NCBI GenBank assembly: GCA_000525025.1
Contig: JCKJ01000001.1
Coordinates: 1,240,001 to 1,304,000, forward strand
Length of the DNA stretch: 64,000 nucleotides
Direction of reading: 5' to 3'
From: Methylophilaceae bacterium 11
GTDB taxonomy: Bacteria; Pseudomonadota; Gammaproteobacteria; Burkholderiales; Methylophilaceae
Shown: in pieces, positions 54,528-62,103 of the stretch
How positions within the stretch are numbered: the stretch's first letter is position 1
Layout of the letters: every line of letters starts with the position of its first letter
Notes under the pieces: model-generated
Database searches by the model: none
What the model was told of the DNA's origin: nothing
What the model saw: only the letters and a program-made list of their open reading frames with translations
Translations under genes and position numbers: made by a program

Positions 54528-55982
54528 ATGACGACAGCCAATTCTATATATGCGGTTTTAGAGGATGTAATAGTTGCGCATTTACCAGAAAACAAATCAT
54601 CGACTTTGCCAATGATTTCGCCATCACACATTAAGCAATACGATGTAGCGGGGCCACGTTATACGTCTTACCCTACGGCGGATCGCTTTGTAGAAGCGTT
54701 TACTGAAGACGCCTATATACAAGCTTTGGCGCAACGCAGAGTGAGTCGCTGGACACAGCCCTTATCTATTTATGTACATATTCCATTTTGCGAATCGCTT
54801 TGTTTTTATTGTGCCTGCAATAAAATCATCACCAAGCAACACAAAAAAAGTACGGAGTACTTGCGTTATTTAAGTCGCGAAATTGATTTAAATATTGCCC
54901 ATTTGGGTCGTGGTCAAACTGTGACCCAATTGCATTTAGGGGGTGGTTCGCCTACATTTTTCTCCGATGAAGAGTTAACCGAATTGATGACCATGATACG
55001 GCATCATTTTGAGTTGCCAATTACCGGTGAGTACTCGATTGAGATAGACCCAAGAACAGTGGATGCGCAACGGCTAGCCCATTTAGCCGCATTGGGATTC
55101 AATCGCTTGAGCTTTGGTGTGCAGGATTTTGACGAAGAAGTGCAAAAAGCCGTACACCGTATTCAGCCTGCTGAGCAAGTGTTTGACTTAACAAAAGCAG
55201 CACGTCAACTAGGCTTTAATTCAATGAATGTAGACTTGATTTATGGCTTACCTAAGCAATCAACCGAGTCATTTAAACGTACCTTGGATCAGGTTGTCGA
55301 ACTTAAGCCTGATCGTGTGGCTTTATATGCCTACGCGCATCTGCCAGAGCGCTTCAAACCACAACGCCGCATCAGCCAATACGAATTACCCTCGGCTGCT
55401 ACTAAAATCAGTATGTTATCGGATGCGATTAGTACCTTGATGCAAGCTGGCTACATCTATATTGGTATGGATCACTTTGCATTGCCTACAGATGCGTTGG
55501 CGATAGCGAAAAAGCAGGGGCGTTTGCACCGCAATTTTCAAGGCTATAGTACACAAGCCGATAGTGATTTAATTGGTTTGGGCGTCTCATCGATTGGCCG
55601 CATTGGCGCGACTTACAGCCAAAATGCGAAAGGCCTGGCAGAGTACTACGATCATATTGATCAAGGGCATTTGCCAGTTGCACGTGGGTTGGCATTATCT
55701 CGCGATGATTTGATCAGGCGTGCTGTGATTATGGCTATTATGTGTCATGGTGAATTACAATACGAGTCTATTGAATTATCTTATATGATTCGCTTTAACG
55801 AATACTTCTCACAAGAGCTTACTGCGCTGAAAGAAAAAGAACAGGCGGGAATGCTCACCATGGAGCAGGATGGTTTTAAAGTGACTGAAATGGGATGGTT
55901 TTTTGTGCGTGCAATCGCCATGGTATTCGATCGTCACCTCCAAATCGATACTAACCGAGCGCGCTTTTCTAAAATTATTTAG
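54528..55982 (+). CDS. hemN: Oxygen-independent coproporphyrinogen III oxidase
   Basis: A 484-residue radical SAM enzyme that makes protoporphyrinogen IX without oxygen, supplying haem for the cbb3 oxidase. YVHIPFCESLCFYCACNK (about residues 83-100) contains the CxxxCxxC of the cluster, then LHLGGGSPTFF, GVQDFDEEVQKAV and the HFALPTDALA segment. AAGGAG at 54515-54520 decides the ATG at 54528; an upstream in-frame codon is not used. About 30 residues at the N-terminus have no counterpart in E. coli HemN. The gene shares an FNR box with fnr. Confidence 0.95.
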   Translation: MTTANSIYAVLEDVIVAHLPENKSSTLPMISPSHIKQYDVAGPRYTSYPTADRFVEAFTEDAYIQALAQRRVSRWTQPLSIYVHIPFCESLCFYCACNKIITKQHKKSTEYLRYLSREIDLNIAHLGRGQTVTQLHLGGGSPTFFSDEELTELMTMIRHHFELPITGEYSIEIDPRTVDAQRLAHLAALGFNRLSFGVQDFDEEVQKAVHRIQPAEQVFDLTKAARQLGFNSMNVDLIYGLPKQSTESFKRTLDQVVELKPDRVALYAYAHLPERFKPQRRISQYELPSAATKISMLSDAISTLMQAGYIYIGMDHFALPTDALAIAKKQGRLHRNFQGYSTQADSDLIGLGVSSIGRIGATYSQNAKGLAEYYDHIDQGHLPVARGLALSRDDLIRRAVIMAIMCHGELQYESIELSYMIRFNEYFSQELTALKEKEQAGMLTMEQDGFKVTEMGWFFVRAIAMVFDRHLQIDTNRARFSKII

Positions 55983-55995
55983 TGAACACCTATCG

Positions 55996-56673
55996 TTGCC
56001 TGACATTCCATTTTCATTTGCAGTTGCCACTTTCTTGATGGGTGTTGCAGGCGGCCCGCACTGTGTGGCTATGTGTGGCGGCGCCTGTGCTTATATTCGA
56101 CAAAACCAATCGCAACCTTACGATTACCTCATATTTCAAGCAGGCAGATTAGTCGGCTATGCCAGCTTAGGCGCAGTAGCGGCTTCTTCAGTCAAAAGTC
56201 TGGCTTGGGTGTCAGAACAAACCGCCACCTTGCATCCTTTATGGACATTTTTTCATGTGCTTGTGCTTGCTTGGGGGCTAATGTTGTTATTGCTAGCACG
56301 TCAACCCATTTGGGCTGACCAAGTAGGTAAGGGTATATGGGCACGCTTACGCCAAGTTGCAGGTCCCTCTAAAGGTGTGTTTTTCACAGGCATGCTATGG
56401 GTGCTAATGCCCTGCGGGTTGTTGTATTCGGCCTTATTAGTCGCTTCCCTGCAAGCCAATCCACTCAATGGTGCTATCAGTATGGCTACCTTTGCAGCGG
56501 GCAGCAGTATTTCACTTATTTTAGCGCCGCAACTTTGGTTAAAACTTAAATCGGGTATTTCCTGGTTAACAGATGCAACCAGTATGCGTTTGGCAGGCTT
56601 ATTGCTGACCTTGGTCAGTGCCACTGCGATTTGGATGGACTTAACACATCAAGTAAAAATTTGGTGTAATTGA
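55996..56673 (+). CDS. TauE/SafE-like membrane protein (UreH-type, cbb3-linked; TTG start)
   Basis: A 225-residue membrane protein with about six helices. FLMGVAGGPHCVAMCGGACA (about residues 12-31) holds the GPHC and MCGG motifs of the sulfite exporter-like/UreH branch, and LWVLMPCGLLYSALL (about 132-147) is the second half. The MCGG and MPCGL motifs suggest thiol or metal contact, and such genes are often next to ccoGHIS, where a role in copper supply to the oxidase is suspected. The frame upstream overlaps hemN, so I chose the TTG at 55996, 13 bases past the hemN stop; the ATG at 56038 is possible. Confidence 0.7.
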   Translation: MPDIPFSFAVATFLMGVAGGPHCVAMCGGACAYIRQNQSQPYDYLIFQAGRLVGYASLGAVAASSVKSLAWVSEQTATLHPLWTFFHVLVLAWGLMLLLLARQPIWADQVGKGIWARLRQVAGPSKGVFFTGMLWVLMPCGLLYSALLVASLQANPLNGAISMATFAAGSSISLILAPQLWLKLKSGISWLTDATSMRLAGLLLTLVSATAIWMDLTHQVKIWCN

Positions 56674-56699
56674 GTCCTAAGTTTATTGTGGTTGATGGC

Positions 56700-56738
56700 C
56701 AAAAAAACCTCTAACCTAGTGGAGACTAGGTTAGAGGT
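56700..56738 (-). terminator. Rho-independent terminator for ompW
   Basis: A perfect 14-bp stem ACCTCTAACCTAGT/ACTAGGTTAGAGGT (56707-56720, 56725-56738) with loop GGAG in plus orientation. On the minus strand the stem is followed by TTTTTTT (56701-56707), so it terminates ompW. It is 44 bases past the ompW stop. Confidence 0.9.
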
Positions 56739-56781
56739 AAGTGGAGCAGGTCTAGCGGAGCAATAGGTTAAACTTTTATCG

Positions 56782-57483
56782 TTAAAACTTTTTACCGATG
56801 CCGATACCAACCACCCATGGATTAATATCAAGCGAGTCAATTTTTCTCCATGCATTGCCAGTAACCGTGCCTTTTAACTTCACGTCAGTATCCAGCCATA
56901 CATATTTAACATCCGCATTAATAAGCCAGCCATCTTTTAAATTAATGTCAAAGCCTGCTTGCAGTGCAGGGCCCCAGCTATCGCTATCAATCTTAATTTT
57001 ATTGCCGTTGATGGCGCCAGCGCTGCCTTTTAAATTACGGTCTAGCATGATGGTGTAGTTGATGCCTGCACCCACGTAAGGGTCAAATGTTTGGTCAGGA
57101 TTAAAGTGCCACTGTGCTGTTAACGTAGGGGGCAGCAAGTTGACGCTACCCAATGCCTGGTTGCCTACAACCCCAGCGCGATCACCTTGAATGCTGACAT
57201 TGTGGCGAGTGCCTACGGCCAAAATCAACTCAGCAGCAATGTTTTTAGTAATGTAGTAAGAAATATCCAACTCAGGAATCACTTTATCGCTCACAGCCAA
57301 TTCTGCGCTGGGTGTCATGACAGATGCACCAACAACGTTATTCACAGTGCGACCTAATTTGCTGTCTTCATTTGGGCTGACATTCACTGCACGCAAGCGA
57401 ACTACCCAATCGCCTTCCTCGGCGTGAGCAAAAAAAGGTGTAAAAGATGTGGCAATTAAAAGGCTAATGATTGTTTTTTTCAT
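56782..57483 (-). CDS. ompW: OmpW-family outer membrane protein
   Basis: A 233-residue eight-stranded outer-membrane barrel. A signal peptide (MKKTIISLLIATSFTPFFAHA) is followed by GDWVVRLRAVNVSPNED (OmpW opening). LDISYYITKNIAAELI and LTAQWHFNPDQTFDPYVGAGINYT are typical strands, and the end GIGIGKKF has a terminal phenylalanine. GGAG 9 bases before the ATG at 57483 sets the start; the longer frame is not used. It is preceded by an FNR box with one mismatch in a correct promoter position. OmpW is FNR-controlled in enteric bacteria too. Confidence 0.93.
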   Translation of the reverse strand: MKKTIISLLIATSFTPFFAHAEEGDWVVRLRAVNVSPNEDSKLGRTVNNVVGASVMTPSAELAVSDKVIPELDISYYITKNIAAELILAVGTRHNVSIQGDRAGVVGNQALGSVNLLPPTLTAQWHFNPDQTFDPYVGAGINYTIMLDRNLKGSAGAINGNKIKIDSDSWGPALQAGFDINLKDGWLINADVKYVWLDTDVKLKGTVTGNAWRKIDSLDINPWVVGIGIGKKF

Positions 57484-57554
57484 TTTTTTTGAACTCCGTA
57501 TGTAAATTAAGAATCTGATGATTTGCATCTTACGTGTGTATTTCTTAAGTAGAT

Positions 57555-57568
57555 TTGATATGGGTCAA
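57555..57568 (-). promoter_or_regulatory. FNR box upstream of ompW
   Basis: TTGAT-ATGG-GTCAA has one mismatch to the consensus. On the minus strand TAAGAT (57527-57532) is a -10 element positioned so that the box centre is about 41 bp before the start site near 57520. Confidence 0.75.
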
Positions 57569-57615
57569 ATGGAATGCACTTAAATTCCATAAAATACAAG
57601 CATGAGGAGAGCGTA

Positions 57616-57825
57616 ATGATTGGGAGCTATGGCATGACAAATTTGAATCAACTAAAAGGCAAAATTCAAGCCTCTTGGACTAAGTTAACGGATGATGATT
57701 TTGATACAAATGGATTAAGGCGGCAGCAAATTGTGTTGAAGTTACAAGAGAAGTATGGCTATAAAAAAGAACAGGCTGAAAATGCCTTGAAAGATTGGGA
57801 AATAAAGAACAGAAGTTTTCTCTAA
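57616..57825 (+). CDS. CsbD-family stress protein
   Basis: A 69-residue CsbD-like protein. NQLKGKIQASWTKLTDDDFD (about residues 10-29) and VLKLQEKYGYKKEQAENAL (about 40-58), with a closing DW, are the family core. CsbD proteins are small, abundant, charged and usually general-stress induced; the molecular role is unknown. GAGGAG at 57604-57609 sits 6 bases before the ATG at 57616, so the longer frame from 57574 is unlikely. It is divergent from ompW. Confidence 0.85.
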   Translation: MIGSYGMTNLNQLKGKIQASWTKLTDDDFDTNGLRRQQIVLKLQEKYGYKKEQAENALKDWEIKNRSFL

Positions 57826-57900
57826 TTAACTCATGTATTTAGTGTGAGAGTTTGATTGCGACTAAGTACGCACAGAATTTTTATGTGCCTGTGGTATTGC

Positions 57901-57925
57901 AAACCAAACCAAACCAAACGAAACC
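57901..57925. repeat. AAACC pentanucleotide tandem repeat (5 units)
   Basis: Five consecutive units read AAACC, AAACC, AAACC, AAACG, AAACC. The run ends 7 bases before a 16-bp palindrome and about 120 bp before the glycosyltransferase start. Confidence 0.85.
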
Positions 57926-57931
57926 ATTTTA

Positions 57932-57947
57932 TAGTCCGAACGGACTA
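57932..57947. promoter_or_regulatory. 16-bp palindrome upstream of the glycosyltransferase (candidate operator)
   Basis: TAGTCCG-AA-CGGACTA is a perfect palindrome. Related sites occur at 62929-62944 and 63022-63037 before a PEP-CTERM gene. Its length and symmetry suit a dimeric LuxR- or TetR-type regulator; the EpsA-like protein encoded at 62104 is the obvious candidate. The binder is not shown by the sequence. Confidence 0.6.
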
Positions 57948-58045
57948 GATAAACCGCGTATTTAGTCATCTTGATGAAATCTGGCTAAGACATCCTTACA
58001 CCCTATTCACAAACGTTTGTTTGATGTTTGTAACGAAGAGGGTTT

Positions 58046-59425
58046 ATGGTTAAAAAGCGAATAAAATCAACAAGTCATCAGCTTGTCAAAACATACACAG
58101 CGCTTTTGTCTGCCTCACGATTTTTGCTGGATAACGTGAGCTCACTGCTACGTATCCGTATATTCAATAAATTGGCTTCTGATTCTAGTTGTTCAACTAC
58201 CGCGCAGCATTCAGCATTCAACTTATCACCACAAGCTTTTATTTTAGATGCCAGCGTTTCTGAGTCTGGCTATGTTGGTACTTGGTATCACGACTACTCA
58301 CAAACAGCCAAGCCCTTACGCGTCATGATGCTGGGGTTACGTGGCTTTCCGCAGGTGCAGGGTGGCATAGAAACACACGCAGAGCATTTAGCGCCATTGT
58401 TAGTTCAGCAAGGGTGTCAGTTGGAAGTGATTGTTCGTGCCGCGTACCAACCGCAGGCAGTGGGCAATGTATGGCAAGGTGTTAAGTTCACACGTTTGTG
58501 GGCGCCTAAATCAAAAGGTTTAGAAGCCATCGTACATACCTTTTTGGGTGTGATATATGCCGCCATCAAGCGCCCTGATATTTTGCATATCCATGCCATT
58601 GGCCCGGCACTGATGACGCCGTTAGCAAGATTACTCGGCCTAAAAGTGGTGATCACGCATCATGGGCCAGATTACGATAGACAAAAATGGGGTAAGTTTG
58701 CCAAGTGGGTACTCAAAGCGGGGGAGTGGGCAGGTATGCGCTTTGCCAATGGCAGAATTGTTATTTCAAATGTCATTCGCGAACTTGTTGCGCACAAGCA
58801 TGGTGTGCATTCGGAAATCATTCGTAACGGCGTGGTCATGCCTAGCTTAGATACATGTGATTCACATTTGGCGCAGTTTGGCTTGGAAAAGCAGCGCTAT
58901 ATCTTGCAAGTAAGTCGGTTAGTGCCTGAAAAGCGTCATTTAGACTTGATCCATGCATTTACACAAGCACGTTTTAACGGCTACAAACTGGTATTAGTGG
59001 GAACATCCGACCATCCGGATGCGTATGTTGCACAAATTGAAGAAGCTGCCCGAGCGAATAGCAATGTTGTACTCACAGGATTTCAAACAGGAGATGTGTT
59101 GAAGAGTCTGTACACGCATGCCGCTTTGTTTGTATTGCCATCCTCGCATGAAGGGCTGTCTATTTCATTGTTAGAGGCATTGAGTTACGGCTTGCCCGTG
59201 TTAGCGAGTGATATACCTGCTAATAAAGAATTGGAGTTGAACCCAATGGCTTATTTTGAATTGGGCAATATTGAAATATTGACCGAGAAAATGCACTCAA
59301 AGTTACATCATCCGCAATCCGAAGAAGCCAAAATGGACAAGCGTGCATGGATAGATAGCCAATATAATTGGCGGAAAGTGGCTGAAAAAACCTATAGCGA
59401 ATATCGTAGGGCTGCTACTGATTAA
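58046..59425 (+). CDS. GT4-family glycosyltransferase (exopolysaccharide type) with N-terminal extension
   Basis: A 459-residue glycosyltransferase of the GT-B fold. The catalytic part starts near residue 92: VMMLGLRGFPQVQGGIETHA (about 93-112), RPDILHIHAIGPALMTPLA, LQVSRLVPEKRHLDLIHAF (about 290) and SSHEGLSISLLEALSYGLPV (about 362), with the retaining-GT EX7E glutamates. The first 90 residues are unlike usual members and include a basic stretch and a hydrophobic patch, perhaps for membrane binding. The ATG at 58046 has AGAGGG ahead. Its likely pathway is exopolysaccharide assembly with the nucleotide-sugar enzyme at 60641. Confidence 0.85.
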   Translation: MVKKRIKSTSHQLVKTYTALLSASRFLLDNVSSLLRIRIFNKLASDSSCSTTAQHSAFNLSPQAFILDASVSESGYVGTWYHDYSQTAKPLRVMMLGLRGFPQVQGGIETHAEHLAPLLVQQGCQLEVIVRAAYQPQAVGNVWQGVKFTRLWAPKSKGLEAIVHTFLGVIYAAIKRPDILHIHAIGPALMTPLARLLGLKVVITHHGPDYDRQKWGKFAKWVLKAGEWAGMRFANGRIVISNVIRELVAHKHGVHSEIIRNGVVMPSLDTCDSHLAQFGLEKQRYILQVSRLVPEKRHLDLIHAFTQARFNGYKLVLVGTSDHPDAYVAQIEEAARANSNVVLTGFQTGDVLKSLYTHAALFVLPSSHEGLSISLLEALSYGLPVLASDIPANKELELNPMAYFELGNIEILTEKMHSKLHHPQSEEAKMDKRAWIDSQYNWRKVAEKTYSEYRRAATD

Positions 59426-59927
59426 GATAACACCCACTATTGGCGCGGCGTAGTTACACCAATCTAATCATGCATCTAAGTTTTAGATCAGGTTTTAAGT
59501 TAGATAAGGTTTTAAGTAAGCAGCTAAACATTGCCAATCGTTTAGCATAGTCATTTCACTCGGTTTACTAATTGCGCTACATTATAAGACAGCTGCATTA
59601 GTAGACAACCACCTCACTACATCATCTCAGTCACAACATGCCCGTGTGCTAAGTAGATTACGCGAATATTGATCCCAAAAATAGCCAAACCGTTGCGTGT
59701 AGTTTGCCTTATATGCAAGAAAAAACAAACAAAATTGAACTGGCCGCAGTTCATTCTGTCGGATGCTTAAAGCAACTTTAAAGATGCTTTAACGTATTGA
59801 CCCATTAGCCCTTTCAGGCTAATCTGATACTAAATGACTATCACTTTCATAAAACTTTAATTACAGTGTCATGTGGATAGCACATCCTCTGTTGAGGGAA
59901 AATATTTTTAATATGAGGAGTTTTAAA
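59426..59927. other. 502-bp non-coding region before the DUF4114 PEP-CTERM gene
   Basis: No gene was found. GGTTTTAAGT recurs at 59491 and 59508 (17-bp period), next to the inverted repeat ATCTAA-GTT-TTAGAT near 59475. Further on are three inverted repeats: TGAACTG-GCCG-CAGTTCA (59736-59753), TTAAAGCA-N10-TGCTTTAA (59767-59792) and ATTAGCC-CTTTCA-GGCTAAT (59804-59823). None is followed by a T tract, so they look like regulator sites or leader structures. GAGGAG at 59915-59920 is the ribosome site of the next gene. Confidence 0.6.
59736..59753. promoter_or_regulatory. 7-4-7 inverted repeat upstream of the DUF4114 PEP-CTERM gene
   Basis: TGAACTG-GCCG-CAGTTCA is a perfect inverted repeat about 190 bp before the gene at 59928. 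It resembles a regulator operator; it does not match the TAGTCC palindrome. Confidence 0.5.
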
Positions 59928-60485
59928 ATGAGTTTAATGAAAGCCTTAGCATTCGCTTTATCTCTGAGTGCACCAATGCTAGTTTCCGCAACAGAATCCG
60001 TGCCTTTTAACCTATCACCTAATGGCAATAACCTATATGTGGCCAGCACGGGTGATGTGGTACTTACTTTTTTATCCAAGGATGCTGATTACTTCAATGA
60101 TTTGTTCTTGGCTGGTATTGCTACACCAATTTTAAATAATCAATCTGCTGTTTCTGGTGCTCAGTTCAATTTAGGTAGTTTTGAAGCTGGTACACAACTT
60201 ACATTTGGTATGTTTGTTTACAACACAAGCAATACGTTTTACAACGGGGCTGCATCTCTTAACCCAGATGGTTTAATTCATGCTGCTTATAGCGACGTGA
60301 TTGGCAACAATGTGACCATTGGTTTTGAAGACTTGTTTGCAGGTGGTGATACAGACTATAACGACTTGGTGTTTTCATTGAATAATGTGTCTGTGTCTGC
60401 CGTACCAGAGCCAGAAACTTATGCCATGTTGACCTTGGGGCTTGGTTTAATTGGTTGGGCAAGCAAACGCCGCCAGTCAAAATAA
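59928..60485 (+). CDS. PEP-CTERM sorting domain protein with DUF4114 domain
   Basis: A 185-residue exported protein. A signal peptide (residues 1-22, ending SAPMLVSATES) is followed by a DUF4114 domain with VGFEDLFAGGDTDYNDLVF-like residues (about 138-156), the acidic loop typical of calcium-binding C-terminal parts of these proteins. The tail AVPEPETYAMLTLGLGLIGWASKRR has the PEP motif, one helix and an arginine cluster, the exosortase sorting signal. GAGGAG 7 bases before the ATG at 59928 fixes the start. Such proteins accompany exopolysaccharide loci and are thought to be anchored or processed during biofilm formation. Confidence 0.9.
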   Translation: MSLMKALAFALSLSAPMLVSATESVPFNLSPNGNNLYVASTGDVVLTFLSKDADYFNDLFLAGIATPILNNQSAVSGAQFNLGSFEAGTQLTFGMFVYNTSNTFYNGAASLNPDGLIHAAYSDVIGNNVTIGFEDLFAGGDTDYNDLVFSLNNVSVSAVPEPETYAMLTLGLGLIGWASKRRQSK

Positions 60486-60506
60486 TCACAATAGTCATCT
60501 CAAATT

Positions 60507-60538
60507 AAAAAAAGCGATTGTTTCAATCGCTTTTTTTA
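60507..60538 (+). terminator. Rho-independent terminator after the DUF4114 PEP-CTERM gene
   Basis: The arm AAAAAAAGCGATTG pairs with CAATCGCTTTTTTT across a TTT loop. The A and T tracts make it active in both directions in principle. Confidence 0.9.
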
Positions 60539-60640
60539 TGGGCGCTGTTTGCCAAATTGCAGTGACCGTCATAGTAAGGTCATGAATCATCGCTATCATG
60601 CTGATGAAGGTAGTAATCGTCACAGCAAAGAGAGCATGCA

Positions 60641-61780
60641 ATGAAAGCAATGATTTTAGCGGCAGGCAAGGGCACACGCGTCCGTCCGCTGACCTATGAG
60701 TTACCTAAGCCTATGATTCCCATATTAGGCAAGCCAGTCATGGCGTATTTGATTGAGCATTTGGCACAGCATCAAATTAAAGACGTGATGGTAAATGTCA
60801 GCTATTTACATGAAAAAATTCAACAGTATTTTGGCGATGGACATCGCTTTGGCGTCAATATTGGCTATTCGTTTGAAGGCGATATAGACAATGGAAAAAT
60901 TGTACCCAGCCCCGTAGGGTCAGCAGGTGGCATGCGCAAGATTCAGGATTTTGGTGGGTTTTTTGATGAAACCACGATTGTCATTTGTGGGGACGCCATC
61001 ATTGATTTGGATATTACCAAAGCGGTCGCTGAGCATAAGCAAAAGGGCGCTTTAGTCAGTTTGGTGGCCAAAGAGGTACCTACAGATAAAGTGTCCGGAT
61101 ATGGCATTGTCGTCACCGATGACGCCGGAAAGATTATCTCTTTTCAGGAAAAGCCAACACAGCAAGAAGCCCGTTCCAATTTGGCGAGTACTGGCATTTA
61201 TATCTTTGAGCCAGAGGCGCTCAACCTGATTCCATCCGGGAGTACGTTTGATATCGGGTCGGATTTGTTCCCGCTGCTGGTCGAAAGAAATTTGCCGTTT
61301 TATGCTATCAACCATCCTTTTAACTGGATCGATATTGGCTTAGTCTCCGATTACTGGCTAGTCATGCAGCAAGTCATGCGTGGCGAAGTGCCTAGCATGC
61401 CGATGCCTGGCACCCAAATTAAGCCTGGCGTGTGGGTGGGGTTAAATGTACATATTGATTGGGAGCACACCAGCATTGAAGGCCCCGTGTATTTAGGCTC
61501 TGGCGTTAGAGTGGATAAAGGCACGCAGATTATTGGCCCAAGCTGGATCAGTAATGGCTGTCATATTCAACGCGGTGGGCGTGTAGTGCGTAGCGTGTTG
61601 TTTGAATACACCCGTGTTGGGCAAGACTATACGTTTGAAGACATGATCGTATGCGGTGAGTATTGTGTCGATAAAAGCGGGCGCATGATGCATGTGGATG
61701 ATGATGCTTGTGATCTGATTTGGTCGGATGCCCGTGAAAAAGTGATCTATCCAATGAATTACGCACATGCAAGGCTATAA
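60641..61780 (+). CDS. Nucleotide-sugar pyrophosphorylase (GMPP-like NDP-sugar synthase)
   Basis: A 379-residue nucleotidyltransferase. KAMILAAGKGTRVRPLTYEL (residues 2-21) is the activated-sugar binding opening, and EKPTQ and CGDAIIDLDI (metal aspartates, about 118-127) follow. A C-terminal left-handed beta-helix starts near 265 (VHIDWEHTSIEGPVYLGSGV). The arrangement resembles eukaryotic-type mannose-1-phosphate guanylyltransferase, so GDP-mannose is a plausible product, but glucose-1-phosphate forms exist. It probably feeds the glycosyltransferase at 58046. A terminator separates it from the DUF4114 gene, so it has its own promoter. Confidence 0.82.
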   Translation: MKAMILAAGKGTRVRPLTYELPKPMIPILGKPVMAYLIEHLAQHQIKDVMVNVSYLHEKIQQYFGDGHRFGVNIGYSFEGDIDNGKIVPSPVGSAGGMRKIQDFGGFFDETTIVICGDAIIDLDITKAVAEHKQKGALVSLVAKEVPTDKVSGYGIVVTDDAGKIISFQEKPTQQEARSNLASTGIYIFEPEALNLIPSGSTFDIGSDLFPLLVERNLPFYAINHPFNWIDIGLVSDYWLVMQQVMRGEVPSMPMPGTQIKPGVWVGLNVHIDWEHTSIEGPVYLGSGVRVDKGTQIIGPSWISNGCHIQRGGRVVRSVLFEYTRVGQDYTFEDMIVCGEYCVDKSGRMMHVDDDACDLIWSDAREKVIYPMNYAHARL

Positions 61781-61895
61781 GGTAATGCGGGCTATAAGCT
61801 GACGTGATAGCAGCGCACTAGTGCGAATAGACTACATGCGTACATCGGCATGTCATCTGCCTTAAATAGCATACTCATATTTTAAACTCCCCGTT

Positions 61896-61935
61896 GGCGT
61901 GTTTGTGATGAATGATTTTGCATCACGCCTTTTTT
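61896..61935 (+). terminator. Rho-independent terminator after the nucleotide-sugar gene
   Basis: GGCGT pairs with ACGCC (61896-61900, 61925-61929), extended by GATG/CATC inside, with a large loop, then TTTTTT. It lies 115 bases after the gene, which is rather far. Confidence 0.55.
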
Positions 61936-61975
61936 CTTATCAGGCCTGTGAGTTGTTACAAAACTGTAAAAAAAC

Positions 61976-62036
61976 TGACACTTAGTATTCATGCTAGTGT
62001 CATTCACATGGTCAAGAATAGTGCACTAATTATAAT
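61976..62036 (+). promoter_or_regulatory. epsA promoter with an upstream inverted repeat
   Basis: TGGTCA (62009-62014) and a perfect TATAAT (62031-62036) are 16 bp apart. Just upstream is a 27-bp imperfect inverted repeat, TGACACTTAG (61976-61985) and CTAGTGTCA (61994-62002), whose centre is about 54 bp before the start site. Autoregulation by EpsA is possible. Confidence 0.5.
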
Positions 62037-62103
62037 TAAATCAAAGAGCACTATCATCATTACTCAGCCCAGCCACCAGACGAGCCACCCAGAAGCGGAA
62101 GCC

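Noticed and set aside
54404-54631. Longer fnr reading frame with up to 76 extra residues
   Set aside because: It reads through the FNR box and -10 element and into the hemN leader; the AGGA ribosome site supports the start at 54403.
56707-56738. 14-bp inverted repeat considered as a regulator site between two genes
   Set aside because: On the minus strand it is followed by seven T residues after ompW, so it is a terminator.
57901-57925. AAACC run considered as the start of a CRISPR array
   Set aside because: Units are 5 bp with no spacers, so it is a simple tandem repeat.
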